From contig JAPWDM010000021.1 in assembly GCA_035578155.1 (NCBI GenBank), positions 2,533,001-2,597,000 of the forward strand: a DNA stretch of 64,000 nt, in the 5' to 3' direction. Positions 53,141 to 64,000 of this stretch are shown here, in pieces (within the stretch, counting starts at the first letter, position 1; every line of letters starts with the position of its first letter). A model generated the notes under the pieces. It saw only the letters and a list, made by a program, of their open reading frames with translations. It searched no databases and was not told where the DNA came from. Position numbers and translations under genes: made by a program. The stretch is from Brachynemurus nebulosus (lineage: Eukaryota > Arthropoda > Insecta > Neuroptera > Myrmeleontidae).

Positions 53141-55282
53141 ATTTTTTGATTAGCTGAAGGTTGTATATTACTGCAATGGTAAAGGTTTCCCTTCAACTAC
53201 ACATCTGATGTGTTCTGTTGTTGGCCTATCTTGGCAGCTTTTGAAACTGTTAGAAGAGAATAATTTTGATGTGTCAAGATGGATTAATTAATGAATTCAG
53301 TGGAAGCGGTTTGACAGTTTGAGGGAGCCCTCTCCTCTTCTAATTATTTTTTTTTCCGGTGAATACTGGGCATATGGATCGCGTGGGTATGCTGTTGGAT
53401 TCCACCAAATGTTCTAAAATCTATCCCCTTTTGTCTATATAAACATGACCGTGTATATCGTGTAAATGGTGTATTATCTATGTCTAGTGTTTTAACGTTG
53501 GTGATACTGGAATACCGGACTGTTGTTTTGAAGTATTGTTTTCGTATGATGTATGTTGATGAACAGGTGAATATAAAGAAAATATTACCGTTAAAAAAAA
53601 TGTACCTACGTGTAAAATTGTTTTGATTGAAGGGGCGTTATGCTGAAAGCTGGTTCTTTTAAAAAGGTAAGAAAATACTCAATTGTTTCCACTTAACACA
53701 TATATTTACAAACAAAACTTACTATTACAATTTCTTATCTTAAATTATTTCAATTAAGGACTATTTAACTAACAACTAAATTATTTACAATGATAATTTA
53801 TTATCCCTGACAAATTACTGTTTGTTTTCAGTAAATGAAGGGGCGTCAGATATTTTTAACATCATGTTTCGGATTTCACCCAAATTTATGAGTATCCAAA
53901 AATGACGGACGGGCCAATGGCGGAGTTAAAAAAAAAACTGCTGCGGACAATTTAATGGTAAATATTTAAAATCGGACTGACGGGTCAATCAGCGGCTAAT
54001 CTGTATTATTCGTAATTTGTAGTGTGAAATTCTATTGTGAATAGCCAAAATATGAAAAATCTTAAAACTGGGAAAACGTGGTTTGTATGGCGACCTGACC
54101 GGTAATCACGTGATGTGACGTCAGTGCCCAATGACAATGTTGAGAGCGAGCGGAATTTACGGGTGTGTCTACGTATTATGTAATTTTGACAATAGCGGTA
54201 AATGACAGCTGAATTTAAACGAATTGTGTCGGATTGTCTAAACTGATTATCTGAATTGACAGTGTGAATTTCTCTTTTTTTTTTTTACGAGAATGTCGAG
54301 TTAACTGATTTGATTTTAAGTAATCTCGTCGGATAATTTTTTTGAGAGAATATACACCTTGATTTAGTTATTAGTGATCATTTTAAACTTTGCGCGACCA
54401 ATATGAAACCGTTCAATCAATGTTCGATCATGATCATTTTAAGTAAGAATTAAATGTTCAATTAAATTTCATACCTGAATTCCGGACGATAATTCGATAT
54501 ATATACTTTAATATTTTTAAATCGCCTTTAATTGATTTAGTTAATTAAAAATCCGAAAATTTTATCACAATCACAATTTCTTTGTTCAATTACTAAATTA
54601 CGTAAGTGAGTTTAATTTAACACAAACTATAAAGAGCATAACTCGGATTTTTATCTGACGTGTATAATCTTAAATCTAATAATGAAAAGGAATTGGATTA
54701 AGATTATCTACTCGCGAGCCGATAGATCACGGATGTCCCTCTCTCTCTCTTTAACATTGCTCGCGCATCATTCTAGCAATTTCTAGGTCGGTAAAATTAA
54801 TAATTCCCTTTTTTGTTTAATAGATCGTGGTTATGAATTTTTCATATTTTGGCGCCTATTGAAATGTCATTGTGACAGTTGATAATTGTTTACATTTTTA
54901 GTTAGTGTACAATTTGAATTGTTTTTTTTTTTTTTGTTTTATATGAGATTATTAAATTACATTATTACATTTCTGGATTTTCTATTGACAATAAAATTGT
55001 GCTATTTTTATTTTTAATTAATTAATTAATTCTTTTTCTTTCTTTTTTTTTTTTTGACAAATTTTTAGTATGTGGTTTTTAAGAAGGGGTACATTCAGTT
55101 TCTTCAGCTGATTTGAAATCTCCGAGGAGGGATTTCGTTACAGATGTCCTACAGTTTTCTTTCTCTTATGTAAGTATGAAGTAGGAGTAGCAGGCGCATT
55201 GTCACCACCTTCCTAGAACGATAGGAAATATCCATGTATTTAAAAATTATTTATATATTGTATTTCAAAAATATTTACTTAC
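53141..55282 (-). other. Presumed intron of the MADF/BESS gene
   Basis: 2.1 kb between the MADF exon's splice donor and the BESS exon. No ORF, domain or repeat end was recognised. GAAGGGGCGT occurs twice (near 53628 and 53838), and short CT and poly-T runs are present near 54740 and 55045. Confidence 0.4.
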
Positions 55283-55674
55283 TTCTGTTTGACCAGCTTC
55301 CATATCATTCTCCTCAAGGCCTATTGTCGAAACTCCAGGAATTTGAACCTCTTGGTCACGCAAAAAGTTTAATGTTTCAAAATACCATAAATTTGGCACG
55401 TACTCCTCTTCGGCCCCTACTCCAGACCTTTGGCTTTGTTCAACTTTTTTGAGCTCCCTTCGATAACAGTTTTTATATTTGTTAATCTTTTTTTTAGAGT
55501 GTCAACACTGGCATCTGGTTCAATTTTTTGATAAACATGTAAAAGTTTTGGCCAGGTATTTTTCTTTTTATTTCTATCTTAAAATAAATTCGATTTTGTT
55601 TTCCACAGTTCAGGCAATTCTCTTAGTGTCTCAAAAAAATCCTCCCAAATTTGTAATTTTGGTATGTTGGTCAT
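55283..55674 (-). pseudogene. MADF-domain exon, with one stop and one frameshift
   Basis: ATG at 55674-55672; the protein starts MTNIPKLQIWEDFFETLREL and contains PELWKTK and, after a stop codon near 55580, DRNKKKNTWPKLLHVYQKIE. One base is lost near 55465, after which CYRRELKKVEQSQRSG and NLWYFETLNFLRDQ read in the shifted frame. This is the MADF DNA-binding domain in the expected order (LW..DR.KK..W...V...NI...Y.RELKK). The exon ends ..ACAGAA|GTAAGTAAA with a perfect splice donor at 55282. The stop and frameshift show that this copy is dead. Confidence 0.72.
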
Positions 55675-55689
55675 ATTTAATAATTACAT

Positions 55690-55964
55690 AACGAAGTAAA
55701 GTAAATAAAACAGACAGTACAACTTCAAAATTCAAACATACAACTGATGTTTATTAGATGGTTGTCAACTTCCATACAGACGTTACAAGTGTTGCCAACA
55801 TCAAGCTCCGCCCACCAAATATTCAAAGTTTTTGATTTTATCAAAACCAGTGTTTCAACATGAAATATCAACCATCAACCAACCCACAGACGTTCAACAT
55901 TGTCGTCAATACGGTAAATTGACACCAAGGTTGTCAACTAAGTTGATCGTCTGTAAGCCCCTTA
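55690..55964 (-). repeat. Possible PIF/Harbinger terminal region
   Basis: Read on the minus strand from 55961 the sequence is GGGGCTTACAGACGATCAAC, preceded by TTA (55962-55964), a form typical of Harbinger termini with 3-bp TWA duplications. ACAGACGTT recurs twice further in. Insect Harbinger elements often carry a Myb/MADF-type second protein, which would explain the MADF/BESS relic beside it. No matching right terminus or transposase is present, so this is tentative. Confidence 0.35.
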
Positions 55965-57303
55965 AGCAATCGATAAATTTCATATTCAATAAAACAGGTA
56001 TCAAGATTAACGTTATACAACATTATTATTATTAAATACAACGAACATTCGGTTAACAGGTATAAGAATTATTTTTTAAAAAATTTACTTTTATTGTCGA
56101 ATACACGATAAAACATACCACTTAGGTAAATATAAACCTGTGAAGGGTTTTATTGTTTAATAGTACCCCGATAAAACGTACCATTTGGTGAATGGTAATT
56201 TTGCCACACGGTCAGAAATGGTCAAAAAGGTACATGTAATTTCGCCACATGGTCAAAAATGGTCACCTAATCATATAATGTCTTGGCGTAGCATGGGGTG
56301 TGTATGAAGTTAAATAAAAAATTAAATAAAAATTAATATGTTGATATATATTGGAGGGCTTATTTGTTTTTCCCTGATGGCGTGTCGGTAATAGGGAAGA
56401 TCTAGCAAAGGACTCAAGGTGTTCGTGAATCAAAGGTTGCAGTGGAAAGTGAAATATGGTCAACATTTTCGAAACCACTAGTGCCCATTAACCCATTAGG
56501 CGTCGAGCGGTATCGTTAGCCCAAATAGTATCGACAAAAATATTGAAATATAATACGATAAGACTAAAAGGGATTAACGATGATTATTTTTCTAAAGGAA
56601 GGTCAAGTGCGAGTTTGCGCTATTTTAGGTATAAATCGACTGCTATGATGAGTTTTGGTACTAACACGAAATAATAAATGTGAATGTCACTAAAGGGGTG
56701 TATTTTAAATATAATAGACTAATGCCGGAAAAACGTGATATTAAAAAAGGGGAATTATTGTTATTACCTTAGGACGACCGTTTAAAACTACCTGACGACG
56801 GCGTTGTAGCCCCCGAGGGGTAGACAAGTAGATTTTGACGTACAGTTGTAATGACTACATGCTGTCATCCAATTTTTTCTAGAGAAGGCTGATTGATTCA
56901 CCGAGCCCTTGTTCATTGGTGGTTTGGATTCGTCCTTTTCTCCGGACTACTAAAACAACCAATGGCAGGCAGCGCTCGGTTCCTCAATGGAATATATATT
57001 TTCGAACGGTACCGCGGATACACGTGGGTGGGGTTCCGTGCAATTCAGCTCGGACTACCCGCGCGGGTTCGCAAGATTCTATTATTATTATTCACACATT
57101 CAATCTATTATTATTTTTTGGTAAAAAGAAGGAAAACGGTCGTTCGAAGTAAGAAAAAGAAGTACAACACATACCTGGTTCGAGTTAGCTGGCCGGTGTG
57201 GTTATGGACGCGGTAACCGATTTTAAATTATTTAAAAGGTTTAGCAATAATGCGTCGTGGGCGAGACCGCCCATCGTCGCCCGAAGTTTTAATTTAAGCA
57301 CAC
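55965..57303. other. Stretch without a recognisable gene
   Basis: A CGATAAAAC(A/G)TACCA(C/T)TT phrase is repeated at 56108 and 56170, and CACA(C/T)GGTCA(G/A)AAATGGTC at 56205 and 56246. Two overlapping plus frames at 56893-57216 have no recognisable domain. The stretch may include flank or leader of the errantivirus fragment, but no LTR end was found. Confidence 0.35.
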
Positions 57304-57747
57304 ATGTTATGGAAAATTATTATTGAACAGAATTTACCAATTGAACAGTTGCACCGCGTTGGAAGGTCGGAGACCGAATGTCTCCGAATGGACAATAAAA
57401 TTAAAATTCTTAGGAAAAACGCGAAACAGAATCTACAAATATCTAAGCAAACAAATAAAAATTATTATGATAACAAGACAAAAGAATATAACTTTCAAGA
57501 AGGTGATCTAGTCCTTTTAGAAATAAAAAATTCACCAAAGGGAAAATTAACAAATAAATGCGACGGACCATTTAAAATATTACGATTACATAATAAATCG
57601 GCCACACTGAAATTAGGCAACAGAAACAAAACTTACCACTTTAAACATCTTAAACGTTTTGTTTCAGGTAACAAAGATAATGAGGCCCAAAATAACTGTA
57701 ATACTGCTAGCACTGATCATTTACTCAGTACTAGTAACAACGCTTAA
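57304..57747 (+). pseudogene. C-terminal part of an errantivirus/Gypsy integrase
   Basis: The plus frame contains NYYDNKTKEYNFQEGDLVLL, then KLTNKCDGPFKILRL and YHFKHLKRF. This is the GPY/F-type C-terminal module of Ty3/Gypsy integrases, which contacts DNA. The catalytic core is absent upstream, so this is a truncated internal piece. Its last codons overlap the start of env in another frame, the normal arrangement in insect errantiviruses. Confidence 0.75.
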
Positions 57748-59321
57748 CTACGACCTAATATCATTATCCGATAATCCTGGTATTTATTATAATATTGAAG
57801 GTCACGCGCAAATAGTCACTAGTTATATTTGCTTAATACATTTTTATAATATAAGTAATTTAGATTACACAATAAATAATATACATTCTAAGTCAACCCA
57901 CATATGTGAATTAATATTGGAAGATTTAAACTGTAAACTCAATTTTCAACTATTACAAAAAGAACTAATAAACTTAAAAACTAGATACGACGATCTTTCC
58001 AATCTCTGTGATTTACAAAATAAACAAAGCACAAAACGCAAACGTGCTGTTCAAGTAAAATACGAACACGGATGGTTCGATGTACTCGGAAGTATTTGGC
58101 ATAAAATAACGGGTAACCCTTCCCCAGATGATACGCAATACTTTACTCCAAAGAGAAATCTCCACACTTGAGGACAAATTAAACATGTATGTAATGACTT
58201 ATAATAGAAATATAAATCAAACAACTTTTCTATTAAATGGAGAGACTCACCTTGTAAACATAAATGAACATGTTTTAATATTACGAAACTTAAATAATAA
58301 AGTATCTCAGGAATTAAATATATTTGAAAACGCCATAACACTCGCTCGACACAACTTAATCGATTTTAAGATATTACCACCAAAGACGCTATTAAAAGAA
58401 TTAACTAGTAGTACAAAATATAATCTACCTCTATTACCAAAATGGGAAAACTTAGAATATTATTATAAAATAATTAGGACTAAAATTATCAACTTTAAGC
58501 ATACGCTAATTATAGAAATTAAGGTTCCTATAGTCAAATTAGATAAATTCATTCTCTATCATTTATTTCCACCACCAAACCATAATCCCAAAGACCTACA
58601 CCAAATAAGCATCCTACAAATTAGTCATCCATATATCCCAGTAAATTTGGGCAGAACGAGTCATGTTTTAATGAACGACCGGAAGATATGTCACAAATAC
58701 AAGGAACAGAAATTCATATGCGAAGACATCACGATAACGTCAAGTTTAAACCAGGTAAGCTGCGAAACAAATCCCAACTACCAAAAAGATCCTCAAGGAA
58801 TTCCCAAAAATTACTACGCCGACCAGGAAATCTGGCAAATGATTAACTAAAGCACCTGGATAAGTTCAGTCACGGAGGCTACGGCATTAAACATCGTGTG
58901 CCCCGATAAAACGGATACAGTAGAGATCCAAGGTACCACGAATGTTAACTTAGCACAAGGATGCAAAGCCTACACTACGCTATATATGATCGAAACCGCA
59001 CCAACGGTCAAAAACACAACATTTCAAGACTTCGTCCTCAACATAAATCTGAGAGATGAAGAAGAATGCTCAAAAATCAATCGAACCGAGATCAAACTCG
59101 CCGGAATACAACCCATCAAGCTAACACATATTAGCCTCAATGAATTGAATGAAAACCAACATCGCATAGAAGATTTACAAAAACAAATCGAGAAGATATT
59201 GGAAAATACAATTATCGTGAGTAGTAGGACTACACTGGTTCGAGCACAGTTGGGGTCAATGACCACTAACCCATTGACCCATATTGTCCCGTTAATCCAC
59301 TGGCCCGCTAATCTATATTGA
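57680..59321 (+). pseudogene. Errantivirus envelope glycoprotein gene, broken
   Basis: An insect endogenous retrovirus env remnant. ATG 57680 opens a hydrophobic signal peptide-like start; a TTTCAG acceptor-like site lies just upstream (57662-57667), as expected for a spliced env message. The first piece (to 58171) contains a basic cleavage-type site (KRKR, around residue 129) followed by the segment resembling the fusion-proximal region of F-type envelopes. The sequence then changes frame (58128-58850), stops at 58850, and a third piece runs 58896-59321. No C-terminal transmembrane segment is visible. At least two frame breaks and a truncated end make it non-functional. Confidence 0.7.
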
Positions 59322-59911
59322 CCTAGTCCACTCCCACCCACACCACAAGTTCACCCAGTTTTTTGACACCCAATTTTTGCATTTGAGTGAAAGCGAAATT
59401 TTTTAATTGTATATGTTGTTTAATTTTGGGATTGAATGAAAGTGAAATTTTTGTAGTTGAATATTTTCAATGGCCTTCTCTAGGTTGTTTATAAAAATGA
59501 ATGAATGAATGAACATTTTTTGTTTCTTGCGTTGTAAAACTGGTACTTATTCAAGTTTCTTTATACAACTGTGCGTACGTAAGGAATGTACACATAACTG
59601 TTTTATTCGTATGTGTATGTGCTTGACCTGAAATGTAAATAAATAAAAAATATTTTTATACAAAAAAAAAAAATGTTTTATTTACACACTTATTCTTACA
59701 TGATTGGATATTTAAATACATTTATATTTCTAAACTAAAATAATATAAAATATACATATAAAAGAATAATTTGAAAAAAGTTAATTCTAAATTATACATA
59801 AAATTATCGCTAATAAATTATCTTAAAATATAGGTAAAAAAATAAAAATTATAAAAAATATATACGATAAAAAATTTTAAAAAAGTATACACTTTTTCTA
59901 AATTAAAAATT
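59322..59911. other. AT-rich stretch with A-run, no gene
   Basis: An AATGAATGAATG run lies at 59500-59512. AATAAATAAAAA followed by a 12-A run at about 59661-59672 looks like the 3' end of a retroposed or LINE sequence on the plus strand. No LTR was found after env. Confidence 0.4.
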
Positions 59912-60403
59912 CTACAAATTTTCTATTGTTTTTTTATAAATTGGCACGTTTCTCAATGCACATCTTTTATTAATCGTATACTTATAGTTTATACACGTCA
60001 ACGTCATTTCACTTGCATCACTGTGTTTTTCAGTTGTTATTGTCTCTAAGTTTACCGCACCACAATTAAATATGTTTTGTAACCATTTACACTTTTCTTG
60101 TCCCTTCACTATTATTATATCTCCCAAGCCAAGGTTGCCGTCGATAATTTTTTGAATTTTTTTTATTCCTTCGTCGTAGGGAAACATATCCATCGTCCCA
60201 ATAGAGTTGATGAATATTACGACTTATATAGGTGTTTGCATTTTATATTTGCCGATTAAATTTTCCCATTCGTAAGGTGGCTTTAAAATTAAGTGCAGAA
60301 TTGATTGATTTTTAACAGGGCAAATTCTTTCAAAACAAATTCATCCTCTCAACCTCTGAACCCCTGCACGTCCACGTAAACTGTTTCCTTCGTATCTACT
60401 CAT
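59912..60403 (-). pseudogene. Broken relative of the Polinton VDxQGF-family gene
   Basis: Minus strand. In shifting frames the landmarks of the protein at 25736-25227 appear in the same order: VDVQGF (near 60375), KEFALLKIN (near 60335), HLILKPPYEW (near 60295), RNIHQLYWDDGYV (near 60215), then in the open 93-codon piece IIIVKGQEKCKWL, VNLETI and CALRNV. Stops and at least two frame changes show it is dead. As in the Polinton copy, the first motif is VDxQ and the last ends in Asn (CALxN). It has no capsid or polymerase neighbours, so it may come from another virus-like element. Confidence 0.65.
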
Positions 60404-60526
60404 TTTTTAAAATATTAAATCACTAAACAAATAAATTAAAAACGTGTACAACTCGGCTTGTTAAAATATGTATATAACTTAACACGTTATTGAGTCACTC
60501 TATTACTTATCGTGTTTATATAGTAT

Positions 60527-61545
60527 TTACGGAAACCCACCCTCTTCTGTTTTAAGTTTATTTAAGTCACCCAATACGGTATCTTCTAAGATGTTAAGCT
60601 TATCTTTACACTCTTTTAATATGTCGAAGAGTAATTTTTCGCTTTCTTTTTTTATTTCTTTGTTAAACTCTCGACCAAATGAGACAAAATTATCATCAAT
60701 AAAATACCGTCTTTTATCCAAAACTTCTTGCTTGAAATTCCACCACTGGTTGAAATAAAATGAAATCGAGTTGAAATAAAATGAAATTTTCTCGAGTAAA
60801 AATCATATCAAGTTCTTGACCAATTATTTTCTGATTAGCGGAATTTTCTTCATTATTTAAACTTTCCAATTTCAACTATTAATTTCCCGATTGACTCACT
60901 TTTTTAAGTACTCTCAATTCTCGTTTAACACTGTCAATCCGATTTTTTAATTGTGTTAAGGAATTTGTAAAGTTTTCATCAATTACTTGAAAGTAACTGG
61001 TCTTACTCTCTGCTATCGAGTCTCTTAAGATTAATCGCATATGGTATTTAAAACCTTTAAATTCTTCTGTAAATTCGTTTATCAATTTTTCAGACTGTTT
61101 GTGCCATTGGGAAACATTTTCTTCGTTTGCTTTTCTTAAATTACTTATTTTATCTTCAATTAATTTTGTTATAAACTCTCTTTGCTTTTCCAAAGGAAGG
61201 GAAGAAATGGCTTGAAATTCTCTTTGATTTTGACTTGCACAAATTGTTTCCAACCGAGTAATTTCATCATTAATACGACTAACATTTTGATCAATGTTGT
61301 TTTGTAAATCAGACCTTATTTTGGCTATTTAATTTGCGATGTAAGCATACACTCTTTTTTCGTATTCTTCAACTCTATAAATCGTATCACTCTCCAGTTT
61401 AGCAATTTTATCCTCAAAAATCTGTAATCTGTTTGTTAACAAATCACGAAATTCATAACTTAACTTCTTTTCGAATGATGTTAAATTATTCCTTATACGA
61501 TTTTCAATAATTCTCTCAGTATCAGTTAATTTTGTTTTTTATTAA
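60527..61545 (-). pseudogene. Long coiled-coil protein, broken
   Basis: A minus-strand frame readable from about 61545 to 60879 with one in-frame TAA at 61331-61329; it continues after a 21-bp tandem duplication (about 60738-60780) in a shifted frame to 60527. Heptad-like Leu/Ile/Glu/Lys patterns dominate (LEKQREFITKLIEDKISNL, LTQLKNRIDSVKRELRVLKK, KESEKLLFDILKECKDKLN). About 340 codons in total. No family recognised; coiled coils of this kind occur in structural and transposon-encoded proteins alike. Confidence 0.45.
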
Positions 61546-61901
61546 CTGTTCTGTTGTAATACTTTTGTTATTTTTAACAAAGTTTAGTAAAAACTGAACA
61601 ACTAATAAAACGTTTATATGCTCATCTTATATATAATTTTTTCTTTAGGAAGGGATGGTTGTTAAAAAAATTAACGAAACACGTAAATTGTATTATAATT
61701 TATTGTAAAAGGTTTGTTATTACAATAAAATGCTAAAATTGTAAATGCTAATTAAACACATAATATGTACTAATTATAAATTTTTGTTAATACAATAAAA
61801 AAATGACTTTAAATTTTACAATTAAGTTAATATTTAATAATAATTGTTAATAAACATTAAAGGATAATAATGTATCATTTCTAAAATAAATAGTTTAAAA
61901 T

Positions 61902-62489
61902 TCATGTTGCTTTCTGTTTGTGCAAAATTTTCAAGTAATTTTGTTGTACACAAGTTGCTGTGGCGGTTATTTTTAATATATTCACAAGATTTTTGTAGTA
62001 ATTAAATACATACAAACTATTCAGTTTTAACACTTGTGTGTCTATTATACATTTTAATTGTTCCATTTCTTGAAATGTATTCAATGCAAACATAATACAG
62101 CTCGTTTTATTAAAAATTTTAATCACTTTTACATTTTCTCCAAAAATTTCACTTTTTAAAACGATTACATCACTTAAATTTTCACAAAAATCCTGTGGAG
62201 AGTCTGTGTAAAAATAATCATTAATCTTGTCACGAAAATCGAAAATTTTGTCGAACTGTGCTTTTTTCTAGTAAATAATTTGACAATTGTTTCCACCACT
62301 TAGTTTTATTATTACACGAAATTCTTCACTTGCAAGAATGCTGACTTCAATTGATTTAGTTTGACTTAAACTAAGAAAGTATGTTGAACTTAAAATAAGT
62401 TTAAAATTTGACGTAGCTGATTTTATCCTATTTTTGCTTGGTATTATGTTATTGTCTATATTATTAAAATTAATAAACGCTTCAGCCAT
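61902..62489 (-). pseudogene. Unidentified ~195-codon gene with one in-frame TAG
   Basis: ATG 62489 opens a frame (AEAFINFNNIDNNIIPSKNR, later ILASEEFRVIIKLSGG) that meets TAG at 62270-62268 and continues in the same frame to 61902 (KAQFDKIFDFRDKINDYFY, SDVIVLKSEIF, SCIMFALNTFQEMEQLK). A conserved-looking protein composition on both sides of the single stop suggests a recently inactivated gene or suppression. I do not recognise the family. It belongs to the same minus-strand cluster as the coiled-coil and VDxQGF relics. Confidence 0.5.
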
Positions 62490-63856
62490 TGTTAATAATT
62501 TTTATACGCGATTTGCTATGTTTGAAAAAAACTGATTTTCGGCGAATATTTATATACGAAAATTTCTCCAGGAAAATGTTTCTTTTCCAATCTTAAATAA
62601 ATAACGAAAACCCAATCTTTAATAAATAATGCAATAAGGCAACGTCTGCCCTTGGCCTTAACGTAAGAAGAGAAATCGACCATTTTTAATATATATGTAT
62701 TTTAAGTAAATTATTTAAAAAAATTCTATACATAAAATTTGACTACCAGTCATTTTTAAGCCAGGTAATAAATTAGTCACTTCTTAATAGCTTTTATATT
62801 TTTAGATAGAAATGAACTATAATAATCTACACGTCTTAAGAATACACAAGTATGTACTTGTAACGAACTTGACCCAAAAATAGAAAAATTTAAATAAACT
62901 TAAGATAAATAAATAAATAGAGAACAAAAAAAGAAAAACACGTTTTGTATCCCTTTAAACTTTACGTCTACTGACCACTTTCTGTAATAAATTATTGTAA
63001 TAAAACCAATTATTTTTTTATATTCTCAGTTTAAAAGATTTGAATGGTAATAAAATTTAATGTCAATTATTTTTTTGAAATTGGTTATGTAATTTTAAGG
63101 AGATATTGAAAAATAACTACCTGCGATTTATTCAAATGACCATTTTTTAAATTTATGTATAACTTCTAAATTTATACAGTAGGTGTCCGATAACTTCTCA
63201 TGTTCGTGTACGAACAGGTGTTACAGATAGAGGAATTTTAGAATATGTGTATAATTATATGTATATAATATATCGAAAAATTAAATATTTTTACTTATTT
63301 AAAGAAAGCCATCCCTTTATTTTGAGTATTTTTCTTGTTTCACGGAATTTTTACAACTAGCTACGATATACTCCATATTTATTTCTATTTAGATTTTAAA
63401 AAGTTTGTAAGAAAAACAACGTCACTACCACAGTATACTGAATTCTAGCAGTAGCGAAACTAAGTCATAAATAACGCCAACACACAGATCGTAAAAAAAT
63501 ATTATGTATGTGCCTATTTAAAAATGTTTGTTATTTTTAAATTTAGAGGTGTCAATGTCTGTAAAAATCAAAATATATATTTGTGATATACCTATACTAT
63601 TGTTAACAAAATAGTTCTGTTAAATATTTAAAAAGAAATGTTTTAGCATTATAATACGTTTTAACATTATAATACCTATATAATATATAGTATATAGTTG
63701 ATAGCCAGTAAATTAAAATCGGGTTCTTATTATGAAAAAACGATTTGATACTCTTATAAATTTTTATGTATTTCACGTATTTATTATATAGGTACATTTA
63801 TAATTTGTTTTGTATTTTAATTAATATATGATTTTAATACATATCATATATATACT
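62490..63856. other. AT-rich stretch without recognised features
   Basis: A TATATA-rich possible promoter for the 62489 gene lies near 62555-62500 on the minus strand (TATATAAATATT). Otherwise no gene, repeat end or RNA structure was identified; the frame at 63603-63797 is low-complexity. Confidence 0.35.
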
Positions 63857-64000
63857 TTAAGGGGGGAGTTCACGCCAGAAACGGCTAATAAACTAATTTT
63901 TTTCGAATCTCACTTTTTGGTTTTATTTTGTTCTGTGGTTCTTTACAAACACGGTAATATATAAAACATGGCCAAAAAAAATTTTTTTCAAATAAAAAAA
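63857..64000 (+). mobile_element. Start of a TTAA-flanked DNA element, cut by the window end
   Basis: TTTAAGGGGGGAGTTCACGCC: TTAA followed by a G-run, as in Kolobok or piggyBac-type elements. The rest lies outside the window, so neither the other end nor a transposase can be seen. Confidence 0.35.

Noticed and set aside
56893..57216. 107-codon plus-strand frame upstream of the integrase fragment
   Set aside because: No domain, and a second long frame overlaps it; no conserved motif in either.

Overview
The window is AT-rich, repeat-dominated nuclear DNA of an arthropod, most likely an insect. The reasons are the set of mobile elements (Jockey-, I- and CR1-type LINEs, an errantivirus env remnant, a hAT transposase relic, a Polinton) and a MADF/BESS protein remnant, a combination typical of insects. 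I cannot name the species. I see no clearly functional host gene, no rRNA or tRNA gene and no CRISPR array. Almost everything readable is a mobile element or virus-derived element, many nested in one another.

Layout: 1-680 is a 50-bp tandem repeat and palindromic motif cluster. 2.8-3.8 kb is a non-autonomous element with long inverted repeats. 4.5-6.2 kb holds decayed coding relics on the minus strand. 6915-20933 is an LTR retrotransposon on the minus strand (773-bp LTR, broken gag, no recognisable pol). Its left LTR is split by a nearly intact Jockey LINE (7007-11480), and its interior contains a dead hAT transposase and a piece of a second LTR element on the plus strand. 21156-22691 is a transposon made mostly of two ~620-bp inverted arms flanked by TA.

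The centrepiece is a complete Polinton/Maverick at 23575-39929: 16,355 bp, 122-bp terminal inverted repeats, perfect 6-bp target duplication AACATA. Its minus-strand morphogenesis block runs PLA2/core protein, adenain-like protease, penton, a 55-aa basic protein, double-jelly-roll major capsid protein and a VDxQGF-family protein. The plus strand carries the packaging ATPase, a conserved Polinton protein broken by one in-frame stop, a fibre-like protein, a chromodomain integrase and a helical unknown. A 1302-aa protein-primed DNA polymerase B on the minus strand occupies the right side. At least three transcription units share one core promoter layout (TATA box about 31 bp before TCAGTT or a close variant), one of them a 120-bp divergent promoter. 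Apart from the one stop codon the gene set looks intact. Together these genes could specify integration (integrase and TIRs), replication (PolB, candidate ssDNA-binding protein) and virion assembly (MCP, penton, protease, ATPase, PLA2/core).

Right of the Polinton are a SWIM zinc-finger relic, then two I-clade LINE copies head to tail (40533-41430, a 3' fragment; 41431-48930, nearly full length but lacking its reverse transcriptase). The second copy is interrupted in its 5' UTR by another LINE (41745-44147, 13-bp target duplication) with an open 707-codon reverse transcriptase. The I-type 3' UTR carries a striking series of hairpins. 48.9-52.7 kb is a decayed CR1/Jockey-like LINE on the minus strand. 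52.7-56 kb is a broken two-exon MADF/BESS gene ending in a possible Harbinger terminus. 57.3-59.3 kb is the integrase C-terminus and broken env of an errantivirus. 59.9-62.5 kb is a cluster of decayed minus-strand genes, one of which is a relative of the Polinton VDxQGF gene, suggesting a second, ruined virus-like element. The last 150 bases begin another TTAA-flanked element.
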